DNA from: Stappia albiluteola
Lineage (GTDB): Bacteria; Pseudomonadota; Alphaproteobacteria; Rhizobiales; Stappiaceae
Reading direction: 5' to 3'
DNA length: 64,000 bases
Assembly (NCBI RefSeq): GCF_014050225.1
Contig: NZ_JACFXV010000031.1
Coordinates: 62,001-126,000, forward strand
The notes beneath the pieces were generated by a model. The model was given only the letters and a program-made list of their open reading frames with translations. It was not told the origin of the DNA and did no database searches. The position numbers and the translations under genes are program-made. Positions 7,923 through 16,042 of this stretch are shown in pieces (the stretch's first letter is position 1; every line of letters starts with the position of its first letter).

Positions 7923-9377
7923 ATGGAGCTATGGACCGAGGAACTGGCCCAGGACCTGGCGAGGCTACAATTCGCCTTCACCGTTTCCTTCCACATCATC
8001 TTCCCGTCCTTCACCATCGGGCTTGCGAGCTATCTGGCGGTGCTCGAAGGCCTGTGGCTGTGGACGTCGCGCGCCGTCTACCTGCGGCTGTTCCAGTACT
8101 GGCTGAAGATCTTCGCCGTGGCCTTCGGCATGGGCGTCGTCTCCGGCATCGTCATGACCTATCAGTTCGGCACCAACTGGTCGGTGTTTTCCGACAGGAC
8201 GGGGCCGGTGCTCGGGCCGCTGCTGGGCTATGAAGTGCTGACGGCCTTCTTCCTGGAGGCGGGCTTCCTCGGCATCATGCTGTTCGGGCTGAAGCGGGTC
8301 GGCGCGAGGCTGCACTTCCTGGCAACCTGCCTCGTCGCCTTCGGCACGGCACTGTCGGGTTTCTGGATCCTGTCCGCCAACAGCTGGATGCAGACCCCGG
8401 CCGGCCACTCGATCAACGCCGCCGGCCAGTTCGTGCCGGAAAACTGGTTCGAGATCATCTTCAATCCCTCCTTCCCCTATCGCTTCGTGCACATGATGCT
8501 GGCCGCCTACCTGACGACGGCCTTCGTGGTGGGCGCGGCCGCAGCCTGGCATCTGCTGCGCGGCGAACGCGGCGAGGGCGCGCGCGTGATGATTTCCATG
8601 GCGATGTGGATGGCTGCGATCGTCGCTCCCATCCAGATCCTTGCCGGCGACATGCACGGGTTGAACACGCTGGCGCACCAGCCCGCCAAGATCGCCGCGC
8701 TCGAAGGCCATTTCGAAGCGCAGGCCCGCGCGCCGCTGATCCTTTTCGGCTATCCCGACATGGAAAAGGCGGAGACCCTCTACAAGGTGGAGGTTCCCGC
8801 GCTCGGCAGCCTGATCCTCACCCATTCGCTCGACGGGACGGTTCCGGGGCTGAAGGACTTTCCCCGCGAGGACTGGCCGAACGCGACGATCGTCTTCTAC
8901 TCCTTCCGCGTCATGGTGGGCCTGGGCTTCCTGATGGCGGCACTCGGGCTTGCGAGCCTTGTCGCGCGCTGGCGGGGCGTCTTGTCGGAAAGCGCGCTGC
9001 TCCACCGCTTCACCCTCATAATGGGTCCGTCCGGCTTCATTGCGGTGCTGGCGGGGTGGATCACGACGGAAGTCGGCCGCCAGCCCTTTACGGTCTACGG
9101 GCTGCTGCGAACCGAGGACAGCGTCTCGCCGATCGCCGCTCCGGCAGTGGCGACGTCGCTCGCCGTCTTCGTGGTGGTCTATGTGATCATCTTCGGCATC
9201 GGCATCCGCTACCTGATGAGATCCATGGCGGTCTCGCCCGACGATACCGGCATGCCCGATATCGGCCCCGAGCCCGGCCAACCGATCCGCACCGCGGGAA
9301 CCGCCCCCGTGGCGGCCCTTGCCGGAGGCGTCGCCAGGCCATCGTCCAAAAAGGCCTCGTCCAGCACAGCGGAGTAG
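7923..9377 (+). CDS. cioA: cytochrome bd-type (cyanide-insensitive) ubiquinol oxidase subunit I
   Basis: Integral membrane haem-binding subunit of a quinol oxidase that reduces oxygen to water without pumping protons. The 484 residues show the bd subunit I pattern: RLQFAFTVSFHIIFPSFTIG with the haem b595 His, the QFGTNW turn, GYEVLTAFFLEAGFLG, the quinol loop, and GWITTEVGRQPF before the last helices. The quinol (Q) loop is short, placing it in the CIO-type subfamily rather than E. coli CydA. The tail after about 445 is a polar, Pro/Ala/Ser-rich cytoplasmic end. It is followed by subunit II after 4 bases and a DUF2474-like micro-protein, the usual CIO operon. Confidence 0.94.
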   Translation: MELWTEELAQDLARLQFAFTVSFHIIFPSFTIGLASYLAVLEGLWLWTSRAVYLRLFQYWLKIFAVAFGMGVVSGIVMTYQFGTNWSVFSDRTGPVLGPLLGYEVLTAFFLEAGFLGIMLFGLKRVGARLHFLATCLVAFGTALSGFWILSANSWMQTPAGHSINAAGQFVPENWFEIIFNPSFPYRFVHMMLAAYLTTAFVVGAAAAWHLLRGERGEGARVMISMAMWMAAIVAPIQILAGDMHGLNTLAHQPAKIAALEGHFEAQARAPLILFGYPDMEKAETLYKVEVPALGSLILTHSLDGTVPGLKDFPREDWPNATIVFYSFRVMVGLGFLMAALGLASLVARWRGVLSESALLHRFTLIMGPSGFIAVLAGWITTEVGRQPFTVYGLLRTEDSVSPIAAPAVATSLAVFVVVYVIIFGIGIRYLMRSMAVSPDDTGMPDIGPEPGQPIRTAGTAPVAALAGGVARPSSKKASSSTAE

Positions 9378-9381
9378 CGTC

Positions 9382-10389
9382 ATGCCATTCGATCTCCCCT
9401 TCATCTGGGCCCTGCTGATCGCGGTCTCCATCTTCGCCTATGTCGTGCTCGACGGCTTCGATCTCGGGGTGGGGATCCTGTTTCCCTTCTCGGCGAGCGA
9501 GGACGAGCGCTCCATCATGATCAATGCCGTCGCTCCGGTCTGGGACGGCAACGAAACCTGGCTGATCCTGGGCGGCGGCGGACTCTTCGCGGTGTTTCCG
9601 CTGGCCTATTCGGTGCTGATGCCGGCCCTTTATGCGCCGATCATCGCCATGCTGATCGGCCTCGTCTTTCGCGGCGTCGTGTTCGAGTTCCGCTTCAAGT
9701 CGAGCGCCAGGAGCCGCCCGAACTGGGATCTCGCCTTCTTCCTCGGCTCGCTGGTCGCAACCTTCGCGCAGGGCGTGGCACTGGGCACGGTGGTGCAGGG
9801 CGTCGCGGTGGAAGGGCGCGCCTATGCCGGCGGCTGGTACGACTGGCTGTCTCCCTTCACGCTGATGACGGGCGCCGCGCTGGTCGCCGGCTACGGTCTC
9901 CTGGGCGCGACGTGGCTGGTATGGAAAACGGAAGGTCCCGTGCAGCAGCGCTTCCGCTCGCTGAGCGGGCGGCTCGCCATCGCCGTGCTCGGCTTCATCG
10001 GCGTTGTCAGCCTGTGGATGCCGCTCAGCGAGCCCGAGATCTTCGCCCGCTGGTTCGCCTATCCCGCTTCCTTCGTCACGCTGCCGGTGCCGGTGCTGGT
10101 CGCCGCCTGCGCGGGACTGCTGTTTGCCGGGCTGAAGGGAACGCGCGACAGCGTGCCGTTCCTCGCCGCGCTCGGCCTGTTCCTCCTGTCCTATGTGGGC
10201 CTCGCGATCAGCCTCTATCCCTTTATCGTGCCGCGTTCGATCACGATCTGGCAGGCGGCGGCGCCGCAATCGAGCCTCGCCTTCCTGCTGGTCGGCGCGG
10301 TCATACTCCTGCCGCTCATCCTCGGCTATACCGCCTATGCCTATTGGGTGTTCCGCGGCAAGATCCGCCCCGGAGAGGGATATCACTAG
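9382..10389 (+). CDS. cioB: cytochrome bd-type ubiquinol oxidase subunit II
   Basis: Membrane partner of the preceding subunit, 335 residues, with eight or nine hydrophobic helices. The N-terminal helix carries YVVLDGFDLGVGILFPF, a hallmark of CydB/CioB proteins, followed by PVWDGNETWLILGGGGLFAVFP, another near-invariant block. The start is the ATG at 9382, after a GGAGTAG site that overlaps the end of cioA; the longer frame from 9319 would add a charged, unlikely leader. It ends with a short basic tail. Confidence 0.94.
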   Translation: MPFDLPFIWALLIAVSIFAYVVLDGFDLGVGILFPFSASEDERSIMINAVAPVWDGNETWLILGGGGLFAVFPLAYSVLMPALYAPIIAMLIGLVFRGVVFEFRFKSSARSRPNWDLAFFLGSLVATFAQGVALGTVVQGVAVEGRAYAGGWYDWLSPFTLMTGAALVAGYGLLGATWLVWKTEGPVQQRFRSLSGRLAIAVLGFIGVVSLWMPLSEPEIFARWFAYPASFVTLPVPVLVAACAGLLFAGLKGTRDSVPFLAALGLFLLSYVGLAISLYPFIVPRSITIWQAAAPQSSLAFLLVGAVILLPLILGYTAYAYWVFRGKIRPGEGYH

Positions 10390-10405
10390 AAGAAGGCTGT
10401 CATTG

Positions 10406-10537
10406 ATGACCGACGGCAACGCGGAGCATGGCGGGGCGGCCAAAGCCTGGCAGCGCTGGCTCTGGTTCGCCGGCCTGTGGGCGGCGGGCGTTGCCACGCT
10501 CGCCACGGTCGCATATATCCTGCGCCTCTTCCTCTGA
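10406..10537 (+). CDS. DUF2474-like oxidase-associated micro-protein
   Basis: A 43-residue single-helix membrane protein: a polar N-terminus (about 1-15), then RWLWFAGLWAAGVATLAT as the core of one transmembrane helix, ending in LRLFL. Position directly after cioB (16 bases) and the W-x-x-W/G pattern fit the DUF2474 family of micro-proteins that accompany CIO-type bd oxidases, comparable in role to CydX in E. coli. An assembly or stability role for the oxidase is inferred. The ATG at 10406 follows AGAAGGCTGTC, a reasonable ribosome site. Confidence 0.8.
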   Translation: MTDGNAEHGGAAKAWQRWLWFAGLWAAGVATLATVAYILRLFL

Positions 10538-10554
10538 CAAAGGCCAGTTCGAGC

Positions 10555-11550
10555 ATGAAGATCGCGGCCATCCGGCCAAGGGTTTCCGCCGGCAACGCCT
10601 TTGCGGAGCTGTTCAGCCGCAGCCTGGAGGAAAACGGTTTCGCCACCCGCGAGTTCTCCTGGAGCGGCCTGCTGCTGCCGCGGCAGTCGCATGTGATCCT
10701 GCATTGGCCGGACTATTTCTTTCAAGAAGCCAGCGCCGATACCCTGCTGAGGTTGCAAGCGCTGAAAATCGCCCGAGCGATCCATGGCGCAAAGATCGTA
10801 TGGGTGGCCCACAACATCTCCCCGCATGACAATGCGACGGAAAGCCGGGAGATGGCGCGCCGCTTCCTTCGTGCTGTCGACGGGATCGTTCACCTGAGCG
10901 CCCACTCGCCGGACCTGCTGCGGGAAGCCTTCGGCATCGCCCCGCGCCGCGAAATCGTGGTGCCGCACGGCAACTACGCCCCGAGCATGCGCCTGCCGGT
11001 TGCGGCGGAAAGCCGGGACTTCGAGCTCCTGCGGCTGTTCAGTTTCGGACAGATCCGACGCTACAAGAACCTCGAGAGCCTGATTTCCTGCGCAAGGGCC
11101 GTCCGCTCGCAAGATCTCAGGCTGACGATCAGCGGGCGGCGCATGGACGAGGCCGTGAGCGCGGGGCTTGAGGCACTCGCTTCGGGCGATCCGTCCATCG
11201 TCCTCGATCTGCGTCCGCTTGCCCTGCCCCAGGAAGAGCTGGAAGCGGGAGTGGACGAAAGCCACGCCGTCGTCCTGCCTTACGCCGCAATCAACAACAG
11301 CGGCGCCGCGATCTTCGCCCTGTCGCGCCACCGTCCCGTCCTGGCGCCGAGGCTCGGCGCACTGCCGGAACTGCTGGCGGAGGTCGGCGCGGACTGGCTG
11401 CGCCTCTATGACGGGCCGCTGACGTCCGAAATCCTGGAGGATTTCGCCAATTGGCTGACGGCACGGCGCCCCGGCGCACCGCCCGACCTTTCCGCCCGTA
11501 GCTGGGAAACGATCGGCCGCCGGCTTGCCGATTTCCTCGCCTCGCTTTGA
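10555..11550 (+). CDS. glycosyltransferase, GT-B-like fold
   Basis: Cytoplasmic or membrane-associated sugar transferase of 331 residues. The N-terminal half has ILHWPDYFF and IVWVAHNISPHD, like the acceptor domain of exopolysaccharide transferases. The C-terminal half starts with LLRLFSFGQIRRYKNLESLI, the linker strand of GT4-like enzymes, and later shows AINNSGAAIFALSRHRPVLAP, the nucleotide-sugar binding region near the usual E-x7-E. The substrate is unknown. The ATG at 10555 is chosen over 10477 because it begins the first beta strand. It follows the oxidase operon closely but is functionally unrelated; it may serve an envelope glycan. Confidence 0.82.
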   Translation: MKIAAIRPRVSAGNAFAELFSRSLEENGFATREFSWSGLLLPRQSHVILHWPDYFFQEASADTLLRLQALKIARAIHGAKIVWVAHNISPHDNATESREMARRFLRAVDGIVHLSAHSPDLLREAFGIAPRREIVVPHGNYAPSMRLPVAAESRDFELLRLFSFGQIRRYKNLESLISCARAVRSQDLRLTISGRRMDEAVSAGLEALASGDPSIVLDLRPLALPQEELEAGVDESHAVVLPYAAINNSGAAIFALSRHRPVLAPRLGALPELLAEVGADWLRLYDGPLTSEILEDFANWLTARRPGAPPDLSARSWETIGRRLADFLASL

Positions 11551-11625
11551 CGCAAAAGCGGCAACCGCGGCGTCGCTTTGCAAAACCGCGAAGGCGGGTT
11601 ACGCTTCAACCATGTTCAACAACTG

Positions 11626-11640
11626 AAAGGAGGTGATCCG
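11626..11640 (+). promoter_or_regulatory. unusually perfect ribosome binding site
   Basis: AAAGGAGGTGATCC at 11626-11639 is complementary over 14 bases to the canonical bacterial 16S rRNA 3' end (GGATCACCTCCTTT). It is placed so that GGAGG ends 7 bases before the ATG at 11641. Ordinary genes in this window have 4-6 matching bases. Such an extended match can give very high initiation or trap the 30S subunit. Confidence 0.85.
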
Positions 11641-11730
11641 ATGTCGAGTGGGAACACAGGTTTCGGGTTTCGGCCCGGGCATCCGGCCATGACGTTGGAG
11701 CAGCCTTCGACGCGCAAGGCGGATGCCTGA
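11641..11730 (+). CDS. 29-residue small ORF with perfect Shine-Dalgarno
   Basis: Encodes a short polar peptide beginning MSSGNTGFGFRPGHP and ending RKADA. It has no membrane helix, signal or metal motif, and no tract of repeated amino acids that would mark a classical attenuator. Its support is the 14-base anti-16S match in front, the correct spacing and the orderly position ahead of three hairpins ending in a terminator. It could be a translated small protein, a leader peptide, or the coding part of a dual-function RNA. The gene downstream is on the opposite strand, so it is not a leader of the next operon. Confidence 0.6.
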   Translation: MSSGNTGFGFRPGHPAMTLEQPSTRKADA

Positions 11731-11805
11731 GGATACCCGGCTCCGAGCGGCCTCCGGTCGCTTGAGGAGCCGATCCGGGCTGCGAAGCCCGATCCTGAAC
11801 CACGG

Positions 11806-11837
11806 GAGGGCCGCTTGAAGCGGCCCTCTTCGTTTTT
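11806..11837 (+). terminator. rho-independent terminator of the small transcript
   Basis: Perfect 9-base stem GAGGGCCGC / GCGGCCCTC with a 5-base loop, followed by TTCGTTTTT. This is the best intrinsic terminator in the first 12 kb and points rightward, ending the small-ORF transcript. Confidence 0.88.
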
Positions 11838-11838
11838 A

Positions 11839-11940
11839 AGAGCGCGTCCCGTCTAACCGGACTCACTTGGCGCGCTCTATCTATTTGATAGTTCGCATGT
11901 CCTTATCCCAAACCGGTTCCCACTTTTGGGGGACATGCGC
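11839..11940. repeat. palindromic interspersed repeat, family 2
   Basis: Two inverted repeats in tandem: AGAGCGCG (11839-11846) with CGCGCTCT (11871-11878), then GCATGTCC (11895-11902) with GGACATGC (11931-11938), the latter enclosing CCCAAA/TTTGGG around an AACCGGTT-type centre. I recognise this as a common rhizobial intergenic repeat pattern from memory; it shares only the AGAGCGC ends with family 1. It sits between the small-RNA terminator and the 3' end of the convergent TPP enzyme gene. One copy is seen in this window. Confidence 0.75.
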
Positions 11941-11944
11941 TAGC

Positions 11945-13573
11945 TCAGATCTTGCCGTCATAGGCACGCCGGCCGATGCGGCAGGCAAGCAGCGTGAAGG
12001 TGTCGCGGGACAGGGCCGCCAGCGCCTCGCGCTCCAGCGTCTCCCGGTCCTCCACCCACACGCCATGGCCGCCGAAGATCGCGGCAAGCGCCGGGAAGTC
12101 CGTGCCGGCGAAATCGACGCCGAGATTGGCGCGCTGCGTGTTGCGCTGCTTCAGCTCGATCAGCGACAGGCTCTCGTCGACCAGCACGCAGACGATCACC
12201 GGCACCTTGAGATCGCGCAGGCTCGCCAGTTCGCCAAGGCCCATCTCGAGCCCCGCATCGCCGACGAAAACGACCACCGGACGGCTCGGATCGGCAAGGC
12301 GGTGGCCGATGCCGAGCGGCAGGGCGCAGGCCATGGTGCAGAGCGCGGAAGATTGCAGCATTCCGCGCTCAAGCCCGGTCTCCCAGATCTGCGAAGCGAG
12401 AATGCGATGGGCGCCGCTGTCGGCCGTCGCAACCGTGTTCTTCGGCAACACGGTTCGGAGCGCGTGGAACACGGTCGCCGGCCCCCACCCATCGGCCTCC
12501 GGCGCGAAATCGGCGCGCAGTTTCCGCCGCGCATCGGCAGGCTCGGCACCCGGCCAGGTGGCGCGATGCGGCAGGCCGTCGGTCAGCGCCTGCAGGGTCG
12601 GCTCGACGCCGCCGATCAGGCAATGACGGACCTGGTGCATGCCATGGGTGCGCGAAACCGGCGTCAGCTCGATGACCGGCGCATCCACGGGCCAGGGATC
12701 GCGCCAGTTGATGCGCATTTCGATCGGGTCGTAGCCGAGCAGCAGGATGCAGTCGCTCTGCTTCAGGAGCGGCAGCAGATGGCGGTCGGCCCTGGGGCTC
12801 AGGCCCGCGCCGCCAAGCGAGAGCGCATCGGCTTCGTCCAGCAGGCCCTTCGCCTTGTAGGAAGTGATCAGCGGCACGTTGAAACGCCGGCAGAAGGCGG
12901 CGATGGCATCGCCCGCGCCCTCGTTCACCGCATCGACGCCGGCAATGGCGATCGGCCGCTCGGCGCCGGCCAGAAGCTGGCGGGCGGCCTCGATCCCGCC
13001 GCTGGCCGGTCGGCTGGCGCCGGCCGTGGCGAGCGCGGCATAGGCGCGGAAGGCTTCCACTGTCTCGCCTTCGGCGACGCCGATCGGCACGTCGATATGG
13101 ACGGGGCCCGGCTGGCCGTCGAGGGCGATGGCGATGGCCTTGTCCATCATCCGGTCCAGCGCGCCGAAGCTGGCGCGGAAGCTTGCCTTGACGATCGGCC
13201 GCAGGAGTTGCTGGTGGTCGAAGACCTGATGGGTATAGGTCTCCGCCTCCGCCGCATCGACGCATCCGGTGAGGAAGATCAACGGCACCCGGTCCTGCCA
13301 GGCATTGGCGACCACGTTGATGGCATTCGTGACGCCGGGGCCGAGCGTGGCCAGCAGCACGCCGGGCGCGGAGCGGCCGGCTCGTGCCTCGGCATGCCAG
13401 ACGCCCTCGGCCATGAAGCCGCCTGCATTTTCATGCTTGACCAGATGGAAGGCGAGGCCCGCCCGGTCGAGCGCTTCCATCAGCGCCAGCACTTCGCCCC
13501 CCGGAATGCCGAATGCATGTCGGCAGCCCGCCGAGTGAAGCTTCGCCGCGATAATGTCGGCACCGGTCGTCAT
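11945..13573 (-). CDS. thiamine pyrophosphate-dependent enzyme (acetolactate synthase-like large subunit)
   Basis: Soluble TPP enzyme of 542 residues with the three-domain POX/ALS layout. The N-terminal PYR domain shows AFGIPGGEVLALMEAL and LVKHENAGGFMAEG, whose Glu48 is the TPP-activating glutamate; then ATLGPGVTNAINVVANAW. The central domain follows about residue 190. The C-terminal PP domain has FVGDAGLEMGLGELASL and a later helix-forming segment in place of the GDG...NN metal motif: GDAG opens it, with the Asn displaced or replaced in CVLVDESLSLIELK. Substrate is not evident. It overlaps the CoA transferase gene by ATGA, so the two enzymes probably act in one pathway. Confidence 0.88.
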   Translation of the reverse strand: MTTGADIIAAKLHSAGCRHAFGIPGGEVLALMEALDRAGLAFHLVKHENAGGFMAEGVWHAEARAGRSAPGVLLATLGPGVTNAINVVANAWQDRVPLIFLTGCVDAAEAETYTHQVFDHQQLLRPIVKASFRASFGALDRMMDKAIAIALDGQPGPVHIDVPIGVAEGETVEAFRAYAALATAGASRPASGGIEAARQLLAGAERPIAIAGVDAVNEGAGDAIAAFCRRFNVPLITSYKAKGLLDEADALSLGGAGLSPRADRHLLPLLKQSDCILLLGYDPIEMRINWRDPWPVDAPVIELTPVSRTHGMHQVRHCLIGGVEPTLQALTDGLPHRATWPGAEPADARRKLRADFAPEADGWGPATVFHALRTVLPKNTVATADSGAHRILASQIWETGLERGMLQSSALCTMACALPLGIGHRLADPSRPVVVFVGDAGLEMGLGELASLRDLKVPVIVCVLVDESLSLIELKQRNTQRANLGVDFAGTDFPALAAIFGGHGVWVEDRETLEREALAALSRDTFTLLACRIGRRAYDGKI

Positions 13574-14853
13574 GCGTCGTCTCCAAGGTCGATGATATTG
13601 TCCGCCGCCAATGCGGCAATTTCCGCGTCGCTCAGGCCAAGATGCGAGGTAAGCACGGCAGCAGTGTCCTGGCCGCGCCGCGGCGGCGCCTTGCGATAGG
13701 TAACCGGCGTCGCGCTCATCTTGATCGGATTGCCGATCAGGTCGACGCTGCCGCTCGTCTCGTGTGCCATTCTCACCCTCATTCCCCTATGAATAACCTG
13801 GGGATCGGAAAAGACCTGGGCAAGATCGTTGATCGGCCCGCAGGGCACGCCGGCTGCTTCCAGCGCGGAAATCCACCAGTCGGCGGGATGGCGGGCGGCA
13901 AGTTCCTCGACGAGCGGTTCGAGTTCGAGGCGATTGCGGACCCGATCGGCATTCCTGGCAAAGCGCGGATCGCCGGCAAGCTCCGGCGCGCCGGCCACCT
14001 CGCAGAAACGGGCGAATTGCGCATCGTTGCCGACCGCCAGGATGAAGGCGCGATCCGACGCCCGATAGGCGTTGTAGGGCACGATGGTGGGATGGGCGTT
14101 GCCGCGCCGGGGCGGCACATTGCCGTCGGTCAGGTAGGCAAGGCCCTGATTGATGAGCCAGGCGACCTGGGTGTCGAGCAGGGCGATGTCGATATACTGG
14201 CCCGCGCCGGTCAGGCTGCGGTGATGCAGCGCGGCGAGGATCGCGTTGGAGGCGTACATGCCGCACATGACGTCGGCGATCCCCACACCGGCCTTCATCG
14301 GCTCGCCGCCTTCCTCGTCCGGCCTGCCGGTCAGCGACATGATGCCGCCCATGCCCTGGATCAGGAAGTCGTAGCCGGCGCGCGCCGCATAGGGGCCAGT
14401 CTGGCCGAAACCGGAAATCGAGCAATAGATCAGGCCGGGGTTGGCCGTCTTCAGGCTCTCGTAGTCGAGGCCGCGCCGCTTCAGGTCGCCGACCTTGTAG
14501 TTCTCGATCAGGATGTCTGCCTTTTCGGCAAGCCGGCGCAGGAGCGACTGGCCTTCCTGCGCCGCGATATCGACGGCGATCGACTGCTTGTTGCGGTTGG
14601 CGGCGAGGTAATAGGCGCTTTCGCGGGTCTCGTTGCCATCCTCGTCCTTGAGGAAGGGCGGACCCCAGCCGCGCGTGTCGTCGCCCTTGCCCGGGCGCTC
14701 GACCTTGAGCACGGTGGCGCCGAGATCGCCCAGAAGCTGGGTTGCCGTTGGTCCGGCGAGAATACGGGACAGATCGAGCACCAGCAGCCCGTCAAGCGGC
14801 CCCTTCTTCTGCCCGCCGGTCACACCTGCATTCCGCGCATTGTTATCGGCCAT
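13570..14853 (-). CDS. family III CoA transferase (CaiB/BaiF/Frc type)
   Basis: Cytoplasmic CoA transferase of 427 residues. It begins with LLVLDLSRILAGPTATQLLGDLGATVLKVE, typical of the family, and continues with the RNKQSIAVDI and NYKVGDLKRRGLDY blocks. The catalytic Asp is the one in AGYDFLIQGMGG. The interlocked homodimer fold is expected. The enzyme moves CoA between carboxylic acids; the acids are unknown. Its gene is followed by and overlaps the TPP enzyme gene by four bases. A CoA transferase plus TPP enzyme recalls formyl-CoA transferase with oxalyl-CoA decarboxylase, but the TPP protein here is closer to ALS-like enzymes, so oxalate is only one option. Confidence 0.92.
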   Translation of the reverse strand: MADNNARNAGVTGGQKKGPLDGLLVLDLSRILAGPTATQLLGDLGATVLKVERPGKGDDTRGWGPPFLKDEDGNETRESAYYLAANRNKQSIAVDIAAQEGQSLLRRLAEKADILIENYKVGDLKRRGLDYESLKTANPGLIYCSISGFGQTGPYAARAGYDFLIQGMGGIMSLTGRPDEEGGEPMKAGVGIADVMCGMYASNAILAALHHRSLTGAGQYIDIALLDTQVAWLINQGLAYLTDGNVPPRRGNAHPTIVPYNAYRASDRAFILAVGNDAQFARFCEVAGAPELAGDPRFARNADRVRNRLELEPLVEELAARHPADWWISALEAAGVPCGPINDLAQVFSDPQVIHRGMRVRMAHETSGSVDLIGNPIKMSATPVTYRKAPPRRGQDTAAVLTSHLGLSDAEIAALAADNIIDLGDDA

Positions 14854-14987
14854 CGAATTTCCCTGTCACGCCGGCATTGCGAAAGCCTGTCGGTCAGGGC
14901 TCTCCAATAGACCTCCCGTCGCCGTCGGCAAAGCCCGTTCCACGGGCAATTGGCCAACGGATAGCGAGAAAGTGATCGCAGGCCGCG

Positions 14988-15830
14988 CTACCAGCCCTTC
15001 TGCTTGCCCAGTTCCCGCCAGGCGCGCTTGACCCATTCCGCCCGCACGCTATGGCCGCCGGGATGCAGGCAGACCTCCAGCAGACCGTCGCCCGTGCGCT
15101 GGCGTTGGCAGGAGAAATTGTTGTCGTGGTCGAGCTTGGGGAACACGACGGGCAGGCCTTCCGTCTTCTGCCAGACGGCCAGTCCCTGGGCGACGTCGCC
15201 CTGATGCCAGAGCGCGCCGATCGGCCGTCCGGCCAGCGGCACCGTCCGGTCGCTCGTGCCGTGCACGTGGAACAGGATCGGCGTCGGCGACGGGCAGGTA
15301 TCGGGGATCGGATCCCAGAAGGCGCCGGCGATCGGCGCATAGCCGGCGAAGAGTTCGCTACGGTAACAGGCGATATTCCAGACCATCGAGCCGCCGATGG
15401 AGAAGCCGGACGCCATCATCCGGTCTCGGCGGATGGGAAAACGCGTCGTCGCGTCCTTTATCAGGGCCTCGAAATAGGCGAATTCGTCCCGGTTCCGGCG
15501 CGGCGAACCCGGATAGGACCAGCCGCCGCCCTCGCCATTGGCGGCGATGAAGGCGACGTTCAGTTCGTCGGCAAGCTTCGCCCAGCCCCTGTTGCGCATT
15601 TCCCCCGCCGCGGAACCGCGCCAGCCATGCACGAAGACGATGGCGCCGATCGGCGTCTTGCCGTCCCAGGCAGAGGGAAAGCGGATGCGATAGTCGCCGC
15701 CCTCGATCTGGCAGGGCGTATCCGGGCCGCAGGCCGATGCCGGCGCGGCCGCCATCGGCGAGGCGGCAAGAAGCGCGGCCATGGCGGCGGGTGAAAGAAA
15801 TTTTTGGAAAAGATACTTGAGAAAGGACAT
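14988..15830 (-). CDS. secreted esterase, polyhydroxybutyrate depolymerase/feruloyl esterase-like
   Basis: Exported alpha/beta hydrolase of 280 residues. A signal peptide covers about 1-33, ending near ASACG. The mature enzyme has IVFVHGWRGS (oxyanion region), GFSIGGSMVW with the nucleophile Ser in G-x-S-x-G, HVHGTSDRTVP with the likely Asp, and HPGGHS with the catalytic His. The short-chain LpqC-like PHB depolymerase family includes enzymes acting on polyesters and hydroxycinnamate esters. A longer frame begins at 15950, but the ATG at 15830 starts the hydrophobic leader directly and follows GGATGG. It stands alone, 130 bases from the CoA transferase. Confidence 0.85.
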   Translation of the reverse strand: MSFLKYLFQKFLSPAAMAALLAASPMAAAPASACGPDTPCQIEGGDYRIRFPSAWDGKTPIGAIVFVHGWRGSAAGEMRNRGWAKLADELNVAFIAANGEGGGWSYPGSPRRNRDEFAYFEALIKDATTRFPIRRDRMMASGFSIGGSMVWNIACYRSELFAGYAPIAGAFWDPIPDTCPSPTPILFHVHGTSDRTVPLAGRPIGALWHQGDVAQGLAVWQKTEGLPVVFPKLDHDNNFSCQRQRTGDGLLEVCLHPGGHSVRAEWVKRAWRELGKQKGW

Positions 15831-16042
15831 GGACCATCCGCGAACTGGTTGCCGTTGCGGTCCAAGAATGCGTCCGTATGTCTCGTCGGCAAGCCCAAAT
15901 CGATCACGCCTCGGTGAACGACAGATCTCGCAGCCGGCCGGAAAACTCACGCGTCATCACTTCAGCGTCAGTTTCTTCGCGGTAACCCGCAGCGACAAAG
16001 AATTGCGTTGAATGCGACAGGGAATTGATGCAGCTCTGAAGC

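Larger units (their letters stand above)
11626..11837 (+). ncRNA. candidate structured small RNA / dual-function mRNA
   Basis: After the small ORF come three consecutive hairpins. The first is GGCTCC (11739-11744) with GGAGCC (11766-11771), enclosing an inner stem AGCGGCC/GGTCGCT. The second, 11772-11794, pairs GATC.GGGCT with AGCCC.GATC around a GCGA loop, a GNRA tetraloop. The third is a rho-independent terminator (11806-11837). The 5' end is set here at the ribosome site; the true transcription start may be further left. The dense, well-formed pairing and the terminator argue for a discrete transcript of about 200 bases. Confidence 0.6.
11551..11944. other. intergenic region with structured transcript and repeat
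   Basis: Between the glycosyltransferase stop and the TPP enzyme stop lie, in order, a short leader (11551-11625), a 29-codon ORF with three following hairpins (11626-11837) and a family 2 repeat (11839-11940). No longer gene is supported on either strand; a minus-strand frame at 11606-11866 is merely the reverse of the structured element. Confidence 0.7.

Noticed and set aside
9187-11583. 798-codon minus-strand open frame
   Set aside because: It runs antisense to cioB, the micro-protein and the glycosyltransferase, all with clear motifs. Its own translation is His/Asp/Gln/Arg-rich with no domains, typical of the reverse of high-GC genes.
11867-13699. 610-codon plus-strand open frame over the TPP enzyme gene
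   Set aside because: Antisense to a motif-rich TPP enzyme; translation is low-complexity and unlike any family.
11945-14853. Oxalate degradation (frc-oxc) assignment
   Set aside because: The pair order fits, but I could not see oxalyl-CoA decarboxylase-specific features in the TPP enzyme, so no symbols were given.
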